Source: Elusimicrobiota bacterium (GTDB lineage: Bacteria > Elusimicrobiota > Elusimicrobia > UBA1565 > UBA9628). From it: 45,953 nt of DNA. The stretch covers positions 1 to 45,953 of the forward strand of contig JACQPG010000021.1 of NCBI GenBank assembly GCA_016207665.1, in the 5' to 3' direction. Position 1 is the first letter of the stretch, and each line of letters opens with the position of its first letter. Under the pieces are notes generated by a model. That model did not search any database. It saw nothing but the letters and a program-made list of their open reading frames with translations, and had not been told where the DNA came from. This document shows, piece by piece, positions 1 to 7,943 of this stretch. A program made the position numbers and the translations under genes.

Positions 1-260
1 ACGTTGTTCATGGCCATCAGGGCGGCCGCCGCCTTGGCCGCCCTTGTCTCCGCTTCCGCAAGGCCGTCGGCTTGTCCTTCGAGCGCGTCCGCCAAGCTCT
101 GGCAGCGGCAGGCATAGGCGCAGGCCAAGGCCACGGCCAATATCTCGGAACGGCTCAAGCCAGGAGAGCCTTCCTCCGCGAGCACGCGGCCAAGATTGAT
201 CTTGATATCGGCCGCGTGCTCGGGCAGTTGGGAGAGCAGGCTCTCTAGCTCCACGCTCAC
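1..260 (-). CDS. ahpD: AhpD-like alkyl hydroperoxidase, 3' part cut by window edge
   Basis: Only the first 86 or so residues are present; the gene runs off the left edge. The product should be the thiol-disulfide adaptor that reduces AhpC, acting in the cytoplasm. The N-terminus reads VSVELESLLSQLPEHAADIK, which matches the start of mycobacterial-type AhpD as I remember it, and ALMAMNN fits the stretch just before the family's catalytic CxxC helix. The CxxC itself would lie beyond the edge, so activity cannot be judged. The start is GTG at 260, overlapping the AhpC stop (GTGA), so translation is coupled to ahpC. It is expected to share the OxyR-controlled ahpC promoter. Confidence 0.85.
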   Translation of the reverse strand, partial: MSVELESLLSQLPEHAADIKINLGRVLAEEGSPGLSRSEILAVALACAYACRCQSLADALEGQADGLAEAETRAAKAAAALMAMNN

Positions 261-796
261 GCGGGCTGGAGGGTCTTTTGGCCCTTCTGCCAATTGCAGG
301 GGCAAAGTTCGTCGGTCTGCAAGGCGTCCAACACGCGCAGCACCTCGCCGGGATTGCGGCCGACCGAGAGGTCGGTCACCATCACGAACCGGACCACTCC
401 CTCCGGATCGACGACGTAGACGGCCCGCTGCGCCACGCCTTCCTTATGGTCGAGTATGCCGAGCGAAGAGGTCAACTCTCGCTTGATGTCGGCGAGCATG
501 GGGTAGGGAAGGTTCTTGAGCTCGGGATTGCTGCGGCGCCAAGCCAGGTGCACGAACTCCGAATCCGTGCTCACCCCCAAGATCTGGGCGTCGCGCTGCG
601 CGAACTCCTTATTGAGCTTGGCAAAGCCCTCGATCTCGGTCGGACAGACGAAGGTGAAGTCCTTGGGCCAAAAGAAAACGACCAGCCACTTGCCCCGATA
701 AGTGTTGTTGTCGATCTCCTGGAAAGCGGTCTTCAAGTCATCGGTGACCACTCCCTTCAGGCTGAACGATGGAAATTGAGCTCCTACTCCTAGCAT
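257..796 (-). CDS. ahpC: AhpC, alkyl hydroperoxide reductase (peroxiredoxin)
   Basis: A 179-residue peroxiredoxin that reduces H2O2 and organic peroxides in the cytoplasm. The peroxidatic cysteine is C51 in FTFVCPTE. Two further cysteines, C165 and C167 in DELCPCNW, near the C-terminus match the three-cysteine arrangement of mycobacterial AhpC, whose electron donor is AhpD; this fits the ahpD gene directly downstream. The start is placed at ATG 796 because AGGAGG lies at 801-806 just upstream. The alternative in-frame ATG at 814 would put that ribosome-binding site inside the gene. It is transcribed divergently from oxyR. Confidence 0.97.
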   Translation of the reverse strand: MLGVGAQFPSFSLKGVVTDDLKTAFQEIDNNTYRGKWLVVFFWPKDFTFVCPTEIEGFAKLNKEFAQRDAQILGVSTDSEFVHLAWRRSNPELKNLPYPMLADIKRELTSSLGILDHKEGVAQRAVYVVDPEGVVRFVMVTDLSVGRNPGEVLRVLDALQTDELCPCNWQKGQKTLQPA

Positions 797-838
797 GATC
801 CCTCCTAAACGCACGATATCGCCCCTACGGGCTCAGCC

Positions 839-869
839 ATTATACACACCACATTCCCGCCATTGCCAA
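839..869 (-). promoter_or_regulatory. Predicted ahpC promoter
   Basis: On the minus strand a TATAAT -10 box lies at 844-839 and TTGGCA, a 4-of-6 -35 box, at 869-864, separated by 19 bp. The long spacer and imperfect -35 are typical of promoters that need an activator. The OxyR operator abuts the -35 on its upstream side, the usual geometry for OxyR activation. The positions are seen in the sequence; the regulation is inferred. Confidence 0.6.
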
Positions 870-905
870 TCGATTGTTGCTATAATGATGATCACTTTTA
901 TCTAT
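869..905. promoter_or_regulatory. OxyR operator between ahpC and oxyR
   Basis: The OxyR consensus is four tetranucleotides ATAG-n7-CTAT-n7-ATAG-n7-CTAT. Here, in exact 11-bp register, are ATCG at 869-872, CTAT at 880-883, ATCA at 891-894 and CTAT at 902-905, so 13 of 16 positions match. The site lies just upstream of the ahpC -35 box and covers the oxyR -10 box (TATAAT 881-886) and the oxyR start codon. This predicts activation of ahpCD and autorepression of oxyR. Confidence 0.75.
881..886 (+). promoter_or_regulatory. Predicted oxyR -10 element
   Basis: A perfect TATAAT lies 17 nt before the oxyR ATG, inside the OxyR operator. No convincing -35 or Shine-Dalgarno sequence is visible, so the oxyR mRNA would have a very short leader of about 10 nt. 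Confidence 0.45.
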
Positions 906-1815
906 GACTGCCTCCAGCCACCTCACCTTGCGCGAGCTCCAATACCTGGTGGCGGTAGCCGAACATCGCCATTTCGGCAAGGCGGCGCAGGCCTGCGCGG
1001 TCACCCAGCCGACCCTCAGCATGCAGATCAGCAAGCTGGAGAAGCGGCTCGGCCTGGTGCTTTTCGAGCGCACCAACAAGAAGGTGCTGCTGGCGGCCGG
1101 CGCCCAACCGCTCATCGATAGGGCCCGGGCCGTGCTCAAGGATGCCGAGGCGCTCGAGGCCCTGGCCCTGTCCGCCAAGGATCCCCAGGCCGGGGAGTTG
1201 CGCGTCGGCGTATTCCCCACCCTTGGGCCATACTTCCTTCCCTTCGTGGTCCGCCCGGTGGTGCAGAGGTTCAAGAGGCTCAGGCTCATTTTTTCCGAGG
1301 AAAAGACGGCCGTCCTCATCAGGCGGCTGCGCGAAGGCGATCTGGACGCGGCCTTCATCGCGCTTCCCGTCAAGGAGGATTGCCTCGAGACCCGGCCCCT
1401 TTTCGAGGAGGAATTCCTCCTGGCCCTTCCCGAAAACCTCTCGCGCGGCTGGGGGCGAAGGGCGCGGCCGGAGCAGCTCAGAGGCCAGCGCTTGCTGTTG
1501 CTCGAGGAAGGCCATTGCCTGAGGGACCAGGCCCTGCAATTCTGCTCCAAGACGGGCTCGTCCGAGCTGCCCGATTTCCGCGCCAGCAGCCTCGAGACTC
1601 TGCGCCAGATGGTAGCCGCCGGGGTCGGCATGACGCTGATCCCCCGGCTTGCCGTGCGCAAGGATCCGGGCATCCGTTATCTTCCCTTCGATGAGCCCCG
1701 GCCCTCGCGCAGAATCGGCCTGGCCTGCCGCAAGTCGTTCTGGCGCAAGAAGCTCCTTGAGGAGCTCGGAAACACCGTGATCAAGAGCCTGCCAGGACCC
1801 GCTTATGAAGGATAG
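904..1815 (+). CDS. oxyR: OxyR, peroxide-sensing LysR-family regulator
   Basis: A 303-residue LysR-type regulator with an N-terminal winged helix-turn-helix (about residues 8-67, TLRELQYLVAVAEHRHFGKA) and a C-terminal substrate-binding-type domain. It can be called OxyR specifically because the redox motif GHCLRDQALQFC is present: C205 and C214 correspond in sequence and spacing to E. coli C199 and C208, which form the peroxide-sensing disulfide. It sits divergent to ahpCD and its start codon overlaps a near-consensus OxyR site. Its 3' end overlaps xseA by 11 bp. Confidence 0.97.
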   Translation: MTASSHLTLRELQYLVAVAEHRHFGKAAQACAVTQPTLSMQISKLEKRLGLVLFERTNKKVLLAAGAQPLIDRARAVLKDAEALEALALSAKDPQAGELRVGVFPTLGPYFLPFVVRPVVQRFKRLRLIFSEEKTAVLIRRLREGDLDAAFIALPVKEDCLETRPLFEEEFLLALPENLSRGWGRRARPEQLRGQRLLLLEEGHCLRDQALQFCSKTGSSELPDFRASSLETLRQMVAAGVGMTLIPRLAVRKDPGIRYLPFDEPRPSRRIGLACRKSFWRKKLLEELGNTVIKSLPGPAYEG

Positions 1816-3055
1816 CGAGCTGGCCGAGCCCCCGCTGGCTTCCCCGCCCCGCATCTATACGGTCAGCCAGGTCAACGAGCTGATCCACGAGCTGCTGGAA
1901 AGCTCTCTGCCGGAATTGTGGGTCGAGGGCGAGATCTCCAATTGCCGCCGCTACCCCTCAGGGCACACCTACATGACGCTCAAGGACGAAGGCGCCCAGA
2001 TACAGGCCGTGCTGTTCAAGGGCATGGCGCCCGGGGTCAAGTTCGAGCCGGAGGACGGGCTCAAGGTGCTGGCGCGCTGCCGCGTCTCCTCTTATATCAA
2101 ACGCGGCGACGTGCAATTGGTCGTCTATTCTATGGAGCCCAAGGATAAAGGCGCCTTGCAGCTGGCCTTCGAGCAGCTCAAGGAAAAACTTTCCCGGGAG
2201 GGGCTCTTCGACCCGGCGCGCAAGAAACCCCTGCCGCGCTACCCGCAGCGCGTGGGGATCGTGACCTCGGCCCAGGGAGCCGCGATCCACGACATCCTCT
2301 CCGTGCTGGCGCGTCGCTGGCCCGGTCTGGAGATACTCATCGTCCCGGTGAGAGTCCAAGGGGATGGAGCCAAGGAGGACATCGCCTCCGCCATACGCCT
2401 ATTCAACGAGGATTTTCCCGAAACCGAGCTATTGCTGGTCGGCCGAGGCGGCGGCTCCTACGAGGACCTCTGGGCCTTCAACGAGGAGCTCGTGGCCCGC
2501 GCGATCGCCGCCTCGCGCATTCCCGTGATCTCCTGCGTGGGCCACGAGACCGACTTCACCATCGCCGATTTCGTCGCCGATCGCCGCACCCCGACCCCAT
2601 CGGCCGCGGCGGAGCTGGCCGTGCCGGACAAGAAAGCCCTCGCCGAGGACGTTCTGGCCCTGTCGGAGGACATGGTCCTGGCCATGAAGGACAAGCTGCT
2701 CCGCCTCGAGGACCGGCTGCGCGAGCTTCAATCCCGGCCGGCGCTGCAGAGCCCCCATCGCATCTATGAGGAACTCATCCGGCGCGTGGACGAGCTCCTT
2801 TCCCGCCTGCCCGAAGCGGCGCGGCGGCTCCTGATCGATGCCGAGAAAGACTTGCGGTTTCAGGCAGGCCGGCTCGACGCATTCAGCCCGCTCAAGATCC
2901 TTTCCAGGGGTTATGCCATCGCGGAGAAATGGCCCAGCCGCGAGATACTCCGCTCATCCCGGCAGGTTTCTCCGGGCGAGACGATCAAGGTCCGCCTGCA
3001 CGAGGGCGAGCTCTTTTGCGAGGCGAAAGACCCGCCCCGAGGCAAGCCCGCATGA
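1805..3055 (+). CDS. xseA: Exodeoxyribonuclease VII large subunit
   Basis: A 416-residue catalytic subunit of exonuclease VII, which degrades single-stranded DNA to oligonucleotides with the small subunit XseB. The N-terminal OB fold (about residues 18-115) begins YTVSQVNELIHELLESSLPE and contains WVEGEISN. The catalytic domain has GIVTSAQGAAIHDIL, GRGGGSYEDLWAFN and the hallmark SCVGHETDFTIADF, then a predicted coiled-coil C-terminus. Length is normal. The ATG lies inside the end of oxyR, and its stop overlaps the next gene's ATG (ATGA). The small subunit is two genes downstream, separated by an unrelated gene. Confidence 0.97.
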   Translation: MKDSELAEPPLASPPRIYTVSQVNELIHELLESSLPELWVEGEISNCRRYPSGHTYMTLKDEGAQIQAVLFKGMAPGVKFEPEDGLKVLARCRVSSYIKRGDVQLVVYSMEPKDKGALQLAFEQLKEKLSREGLFDPARKKPLPRYPQRVGIVTSAQGAAIHDILSVLARRWPGLEILIVPVRVQGDGAKEDIASAIRLFNEDFPETELLLVGRGGGSYEDLWAFNEELVARAIAASRIPVISCVGHETDFTIADFVADRRTPTPSAAAELAVPDKKALAEDVLALSEDMVLAMKDKLLRLEDRLRELQSRPALQSPHRIYEELIRRVDELLSRLPEAARRLLIDAEKDLRFQAGRLDAFSPLKILSRGYAIAEKWPSREILRSSRQVSPGETIKVRLHEGELFCEAKDPPRGKPA

Positions 3056-3996
3056 TCCACGCGTTCATCGCCACGGCGCTTTTGGCGGCCGCGGAACCGG
3101 CCAAAGAGCCCGAACCTCGGGCTCTCCATGACATTTTCAGGGGAACCGCGATCTGCGGCAAGCCCGTGCCGGAGACCGCGGCGCTGCAGGCCGAGCTCTC
3201 CGCGATACCCGAGGGTCCTCACTCCGCGCGCGTGTCCCGGTTCTTCGACATCCTCGATGTCCATCTGTCCAAGGGCCTTCCCCGCTACGGGGATTGCCAC
3301 TGGGAAGACGTCGCCATCGACCCCGCCGCCATCGCCGAGATCGCCGCGAATAACCCGCAGGCCATCGCTCGCATGGAACGGCTCGCCTCCAAGATCAAGA
3401 CCTCCGGAAGCGATCGCGCGGACTGGTACTATTTTCTCGCCCGCTTGCGCGGATTCAAGTCCCGGCCCGGGAAGGCCCACCTCAAGCATTCGCATCAGCT
3501 TTTTTCGGATTATTACTCAGCCAACGCCGGGGAGCAGTCCGATGCCATTTATCGCGAGGTGCTCAAGCTCACAAAGAGCCCGCTGCCCCGGCGGTGGACG
3601 CTCATGACCACTCCTCGGGAGTTCGGCTGCGGCAAGGAATATTCCGTTGAGCGCGAGCCCTCGCTTCAGCATCGCGACTGGCTCAAGCTCGTCCTGGAGC
3701 TCGGCCACAGTTGCTGGCCCGGCGAATACGCCGCCGAACCGAACTGCTATCGCCTGTCCCTGGACCGCATCCACGCCCACCTGGAACAGCCCCGGTTCAA
3801 AACATGGGCCGGCGCCCATCTATTCCCGTTGATAGAGTCGCTGGTCCAATCCATGGCCAAACATCCCGAGCCGGATCCCAATCTCACGATAGAGCAGCGC
3901 GAACGGCTCTCCAACGCCCACAAAGAGCGGCGCGAAATCCTGCTAAGAGCGGCCCGACGCCGATTCTCCATTAAGACAAGGTCTTCCAACTGCTGA
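3052..3996 (+). CDS. Unknown secreted or anchored protein between xseA and xseB
   Basis: 314 residues, no family recognised. The ATG overlaps the xseA stop (ATGA), so it is translationally coupled. The N-terminus MIHAFIATALLAAAEPAKEP looks like a short signal peptide. The body is mostly helical in appearance, with several cysteines (in AICGKPV, GDCHWED, FGCGKEY, HSCWPGE, EPNCYRL) that could form disulfides after export, and it ends in a basic tail and a final cysteine. Placement inside the exonuclease VII operon suggests co-transcription, not necessarily shared function. Confidence 0.75.
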   Translation: MIHAFIATALLAAAEPAKEPEPRALHDIFRGTAICGKPVPETAALQAELSAIPEGPHSARVSRFFDILDVHLSKGLPRYGDCHWEDVAIDPAAIAEIAANNPQAIARMERLASKIKTSGSDRADWYYFLARLRGFKSRPGKAHLKHSHQLFSDYYSANAGEQSDAIYREVLKLTKSPLPRRWTLMTTPREFGCGKEYSVEREPSLQHRDWLKLVLELGHSCWPGEYAAEPNCYRLSLDRIHAHLEQPRFKTWAGAHLFPLIESLVQSMAKHPEPDPNLTIEQRERLSNAHKERREILLRAARRRFSIKTRSSNC

Positions 3997-4015
3997 AAAC
4001 GAGGTCATCGCCACC

Positions 4016-4264
4016 ATGAGCAAAACCAACGCAAAAGAAAGCCCCAAGGAAAGCTTCGAGGAATCGCTTCAGGCGCTCGAAGCGCTGGTCCGGCAGCTCG
4101 AGTCCGGAGAAAAGGGGCTCGAAGACTCCCTACAGCTCTTCGAAAAAGGAATAGGCCTTGCCAAAACACTGACCAAACGCCTTGAGGAAGCCAAGACCAA
4201 GGTCGAGCTATTGACCAAGGAGAACGGGAAGGTCCAGAAAAGAACGTATTCGGAGAGAGATTAA
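4016..4264 (+). CDS. xseB: Exodeoxyribonuclease VII small subunit
   Basis: 82 residues, the normal size. The sequence SFEESLQALEALVRQLESGE followed by LEDSLQLFEKGIGLAK is the family signature of two antiparallel helices that bind the C-terminal part of XseA. It follows the unknown gene by 19 bp and is in the same direction as xseA. A perfect palindrome begins two bases after its stop codon. Confidence 0.96.
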   Translation: MSKTNAKESPKESFEESLQALEALVRQLESGEKGLEDSLQLFEKGIGLAKTLTKRLEEAKTKVELLTKENGKVQKRTYSERD

Positions 4265-4266
4265 AT

Positions 4267-4294
4267 CCATTACTGTACCCGGGTACAGTAATGG
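4267..4294. repeat. 28-bp perfect palindrome sharing an 18-bp core with 38980-38997
   Basis: Fourteen bases are followed immediately by their exact reverse complement, centred between 4280 and 4281 on CCC/GGG. The central 18 bp ACTGTACCCGGGTACAGT recurs exactly at 38980-38997. The palindrome starts two bases after the xseB stop and its right arm contains the ATG of the next reading frame. There is no internal loop and no following T run, so it is not a typical intrinsic terminator. It could be a dispersed palindromic element, a dimeric regulator site or a bidirectional hairpin. Confidence 0.85.
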
Positions 4295-4979
4295 CGATTA
4301 TCGCATGCACTGCGCTTATGGCTCCTTCCCAGGCGGTAGCAGCGTTAGCGCAAGATGATTGGGGGCAAATCAAAAAGGCAGTTTCTGAAATTAAACACAA
4401 GGATAACGCATTATCGGATTCCAGGGTGAGCCCTCTTGGAAAGATTGGATTGCGTCATGAACGCCAACAACAAATTGATCAGATAGAACGCATCGCGGAT
4501 AGGCATGCGGCAGACCCCGCGGCGTTGGTTCAGATCGCGGAAAAGTTCTATGAGGTGAATGAGCATCAGCGCGCGTTTCGGCGGGCCGATCAGGCGTTGG
4601 ACTTGGAGCCGCGCTCGCGGCGCTCAAGCGCCACGAGGAGGCGCTCCAGCAGGCCGACGAGGCGATACGCCTCGATCGACAAGGCGCCGAGGCCTTCGCG
4701 ATCCGAGCTCGATCCAGGGAAGCTCTCGACCGAGGGCAGGACGCCTTGGCGGATTATCGGGCGGCGGCGGAGCTGGATGGCCGCTTCAAGGCGGATTATG
4801 AAAGGGCCCTGGCGCGCCATGGCGCTTCCTCTTCGTCCGGGCCAAGACCCGAAGGGGCGGAGGCTTCGGGCCTCGCGCGCCTCCAGAACGCGCGTGAATT
4901 GCGCATTCTTTGGTTCTCTTGCCTCTCGACGGCGTTTTTGGCGGCGATTCTGCTATGGCTGAGGCGCAAGAGAAACTAG
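4291..4979 (+). pseudogene. Frameshifted signal-peptide/TPR/membrane-anchored protein
   Basis: The first frame (from ATG 4291) encodes a signal-peptide-like start, MAIIACTALMAPSQAVA, then TPR-like helices ending ADQALDLEP near 4610. From about 4608 the TPR pattern continues in a different frame (AALAALKRHEEALQQADEAI, then GQDALADYRAAAELDG) and ends with a membrane helix near LSTAFLAAILLWLRRKRN at 4979. Equivalent histidines of adjacent repeats are 68 nt apart where a 34-residue repeat needs 102 nt, so about 34 nt appear to be missing. No slippery heptamer is visible at the junction. It is either a decayed gene or an assembly error. The start codon lies within the palindrome. Confidence 0.65.
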
Positions 4980-5914
4980 CCCCCTCCTGGATCGAGGTGC
5001 CCTTCGAGGTGCAAAAACCTCAGGACGGCAGGCGTGTCGATTCCTACCTGACTCATAGGCTGAAAGGCTATTCGCGGGCGGAGGTGCAAAGGCTGATCCA
5101 AGCCGGACGGGTGCTGCTCGAGGGCCGCGCCGTCAAACCCTCCACGCGGGTGGGAGCCGGGCATATAGTGCTCATCCGTTACCCTCGGCGCGAAGAGCCT
5201 CCGGCCAAGCATGAATTCCTGCCCGTGCTGTATGAAGACGAGCATATGATCGCGGTCAACAAGCCCGGCGATATACTGGCCCACCCGACCGACAGGGTGC
5301 TGCTCAACTCGGCCACCTCGATACTTAAGAACCAATTCCCCGGCGCCAAGCTGCATCTGGTCCACCGCCTCGATCGCGAGACAAGCGGGGTGCTTCTCCT
5401 GGCCAAGAACCCGCGATCCGCGAGAGCGCTCAACTCCCAATTCGTCTCGAGACAGATCGCGAAACAATACCTGGCCCTGGTCCGCGGACGCGTCAGCTGG
5501 CGGCATAAGGAGGTGGACGCGCCGGTGGGAAGGGAAGGCCTGGCGATCAAGGTAAGGCAAACGATCGGCGTAGGTCAGCCCGCCTCCACCGAGTTCGAAT
5601 GCCTGAAAAGCTCGGCGGCTCTGTCTTTGATCCTGGCCCGGCCGAAAACCGGGAGGCTTCATCAGATCCGGGTCCATCTCGCCCATCTCGGCCATCCGAT
5701 CTTGGGGGACAAGCTGTATATCGGAACCGGTGAGAGCTATATGAAAGCGGTGCGCCGCAAGCTGACTCCCGAGGACCTGGAGGCGCTGGGGGCCCGCAGG
5801 CAGATGCTGCATGCCTGGCGCCTGAGCCTGAACCACCCGCACTCAGGCGCGCCGCTCGAAATCACCGCTCCCGAGCCGGAGGATTTCCGTCTCGTGGCCG
5901 AGCGTTTGCCATGA
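4955..5914 (+). CDS. RluA/RluD-family 23S rRNA or tRNA pseudouridine synthase
   Basis: A 319-residue RNA pseudouridine synthase. An S4-type RNA-binding domain comes first (about residues 18-75, YSRAEVQRLIQAGRVLLEGR), then the catalytic domain with HRLDRETSGVLLLAKN, whose aspartate is the nucleophile, and the conserved GRLHQIRVHLAHLGHPILGD. The start chosen is ATG 4955, overlapping the end of the broken TPR gene; an upstream in-frame alternative at 4910 would add an unconserved tail. Which uridine is modified cannot be read from the sequence. The next gene starts within its stop codon. Confidence 0.93.
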   Translation: MAEAQEKLAPSWIEVPFEVQKPQDGRRVDSYLTHRLKGYSRAEVQRLIQAGRVLLEGRAVKPSTRVGAGHIVLIRYPRREEPPAKHEFLPVLYEDEHMIAVNKPGDILAHPTDRVLLNSATSILKNQFPGAKLHLVHRLDRETSGVLLLAKNPRSARALNSQFVSRQIAKQYLALVRGRVSWRHKEVDAPVGREGLAIKVRQTIGVGQPASTEFECLKSSAALSLILARPKTGRLHQIRVHLAHLGHPILGDKLYIGTGESYMKAVRRKLTPEDLEALGARRQMLHAWRLSLNHPHSGAPLEITAPEPEDFRLVAERLP

Positions 5915-6138
5915 GAGTTTTCCGGCTCAAGGTGCATGCGGGCTCGCGGCGAGACGAGCTCAAGGAGCTCGGCGCCGACGCCTACGAATTATGGGTCAGG
6001 GCCGAGGCCGAGCGCAATCAAGCCAACGCGGCGGTCTTGAGCCTGCTCTCGCGGCATCTGGGAGTAGAGGCCAAGCGCCTGCGCATGATCAAAGGCTCAC
6101 GCTCGCCCAACAAACTGGTGGGCCTGCTGGGCTCGTAG
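5911..6138 (+). CDS. DUF167 (YggU-like) protein
   Basis: 75 residues of the DUF167 family, a small conserved bacterial and eukaryotic fold of unknown biochemical function. Supporting features are the start MRVFRLKVHAGSRRDEL, the central LWVRAEAERNQANAAVLSLL (the family's KAPPVEGKANKA-like region) and the end RMIKGSRSPNKLVGL. The ATG overlaps the pseudouridine synthase stop (ATGA), so the two are coupled. It converges with ackA two bases away. Confidence 0.9.
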   Translation: MRVFRLKVHAGSRRDELKELGADAYELWVRAEAERNQANAAVLSLLSRHLGVEAKRLRMIKGSRSPNKLVGLLGS

Positions 6139-6140
6139 GG

Positions 6141-7391
6141 CTAGGCCGGCCTGACCCAATCCCCGGTCACGACCCGATAAGTATCCCGGGCTATCAACAG
6201 CTCCTCGTTGGTGGGGATCACATAGGCCTCGAGCCGGCTGCCGTCGCGGCTGATCACGCCCGAGCTGGCCGGCTGCAGGGCGCTATTGCGATCCTTGTCC
6301 AGCTGCAGGCCTAGGCATTCCAAACCCTCGCATATCCTGCGGCGGATCTCCGCCGAATTCTCGCCGATGCCTCCGCTGAAGACCACGGCCTCGCAGCCTC
6401 CCATCTCGGCGAAATAGCCTCCGATATAGCGCCGCACGCGTCGGCAGAAGATCTCTATGGCGAGATGGGCTCTGCGATCTCCGTGCTCGGCCTCTTCAGC
6501 CAGGAGCTCGCGCATGTCCCCGGTCAAGCCCGATAAGCCCAAGAGGCCGGACTGCTTGTTAAGCAACGTATCGACTTCCCCCACGGAAAGCCCTTCCTTG
6601 ACGCAAAGATACTCGATTAGCGAAGGATCGATGTCTCCGCTGCGAGTCCCCATGAGCAGACCCTCCAGAGGAGTAAAGCCCATGGAAGTGAGGAACGACT
6701 CCCCTCCCTTGATCGCGCAGGCCGAGCAACCGTTGCCGAGGTGGAGCGCGATGATATTGACCTGGTCGCGCTTGATCCCGCGCAAGGTTCGATAGCGGAA
6801 GGAGAGGTAGCGATGGGAGCTGCCATGGAATCCATAGCGGCGGATCTTGTGCCTGCGATAGAAGTGATAGGGAATGCCGTATAGATACGAGGTGTCCGGC
6901 ATGGTGGCATGGAAGGCCGTGTCGAAAACAGCCACCTGGGGGACATCCTTGCCTAGAAGCTCGCGCGCCGCCCTGATGCCCTTGAGATTGGCCGGGTTAT
7001 GAAGCGGAGCCAGCTCGATGCAGTCCTCGATGCCGGATATCACGCCGGAATCGACTCGCGCCGAGACGCGGAATCTCTCGCCGCCATGCACCACCCTGTG
7101 TCCCACGGCATGGATGTCGGCCAGGGATCCCAAGCCTGCCGAGGACCATTGGCCCGAGACCGCTCCCCTCAACACCCAATCCAGAGCCGCCCGATGATCC
7201 CGCAGGGGAGCGTCCGTCTTGACCGGCGGATCGCCGCCCATCTTCACCGACATGAGGGCATGTCCCCCGATCCGCTCCACCAGACCCCGAGCCAAGGTCC
7301 GCTCCTGGTCCCCTAGAATGCGGGCTTTGTCGGTCTCGATGACCTGGAACTTAAGCGTCGAGGAGCCGCAATTGAGGACTAGTACGTTCAC
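6141..7391 (-). CDS. ackA: Acetate kinase
   Basis: 416 residues. Interconverts acetate and ATP with acetyl phosphate and ADP in the cytoplasm; in fermentative bacteria it yields ATP together with phosphotransacetylase, which is not in this window. Family motifs are the N-terminal [64 protein letters not shown] and [14 protein letters not shown]. The start is GTG at 7391, immediately after the stop codon of the small membrane protein upstream, so the two are probably co-transcribed. Confidence 0.97.
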   Translation of the reverse strand: MNVLVLNCGSSTLKFQVIETDKARILGDQERTLARGLVERIGGHALMSVKMGGDPPVKTDAPLRDHRAALDWVLRGAVSGQWSSAGLGSLADIHAVGHRVVHGGERFRVSARVDSGVISGIEDCIELAPLHNPANLKGIRAARELLGKDVPQVAVFDTAFHATMPDTSYLYGIPYHFYRRHKIRRYGFHGSSHRYLSFRYRTLRGIKRDQVNIIALHLGNGCSACAIKGGESFLTSMGFTPLEGLLMGTRSGDIDPSLIEYLCVKEGLSVGEVDTLLNKQSGLLGLSGLTGDMRELLAEEAEHGDRRAHLAIEIFCRRVRRYIGGYFAEMGGCEAVVFSGGIGENSAEIRRRICEGLECLGLQLDKDRNSALQPASSGVISRDGSRLEAYVIPTNEELLIARDTYRVVTGDWVRPA

Positions 7392-7706
7392 TTAAACGCC
7401 GCGGCCTTCGCCGGACAAGGCCTTATAGAATAGAGCGGAAAGAACGCCGAAAAGCGAGTGAGACATGAAGGGCAATCCTCCCCGGGCCTCCGCCAACGCT
7501 GGGAAAAGCCCGGACACGACGTAGAAGTTTACCAGATAGAGACCGGCCCCGAACAGCAGGCCCCGCGACAAGGCCACGGAGAATCGACGGTCATGCACTA
7601 AATCGGCGATCGCCGCCGCATAGCAAACCGATAGAGCGAGCGCGGCCACCAAGGCGGAAAACCTCACCGTCACGCTCCTGAGCATGGCTAATGCCCCGGC
7701 CGCCAA
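7392..7706 (-). CDS. Small membrane protein, possibly YagU/DUF1440-like; start uncertain
   Basis: At least 104 residues with about three hydrophobic segments, near VTVRFSALVAALALSVCYAA, LLFGAGLYLVNFYVVSGLF and SHSLFGVLSALFYKAL. Its layout is reminiscent of YagU/DUF1440 inner-membrane proteins, a weak call. The open frame continues upstream to a stop near 7778 with family-like residues (LFATPADWKAAAWSG) but no ATG. Translation must therefore start at TTG 7706, at an internal ATG near 7685, or at a rare codon, or the 5' end has been lost. It sits directly upstream of ackA on the same strand. Confidence 0.5.
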   Translation of the reverse strand: MAAGALAMLRSVTVRFSALVAALALSVCYAAAIADLVHDRRFSVALSRGLLFGAGLYLVNFYVVSGLFPALAEARGGLPFMSHSLFGVLSALFYKALSGEGRGV

Positions 7707-7943
7707 GCCGCTCCACGCCGCGGCCTTCCAATCGGCGGGAGTCGCGAACAGAGCCGCCGGCTCGCGACGACGGCGCTAGACCAATCGGCCAAGTGTTGCG
7801 CGCATGAGCTCAAGCGATTACACGCCCCTTTCGGAACAGTCGAACGTCAATTTATTTTGATGCCGCGATGAAACAGGCGTAGAAGGTCGTTGCCAGGTTC
7901 GCCCCTTGAGATCAAGGCGGTGGGGTCCGGATCGAAGATGCCG

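Noticed and set aside
4267-4294. Palindrome as a rho-independent terminator of xseB
   Set aside because: There is no loop and no T run after it, and the same core lies at the end of another gene inside its coding sequence.
4595-4625. Programmed frameshift in the TPR gene
   Set aside because: No slippery heptamer or following pseudoknot is apparent, and the TPR spacing points to missing bases instead.
7904-7917. Inverted repeat CCTTGA-GA-TCAAGG after the aminopeptidase gene
   Set aside because: A six-base stem with a two-base loop and no T run is too weak to call a terminator.
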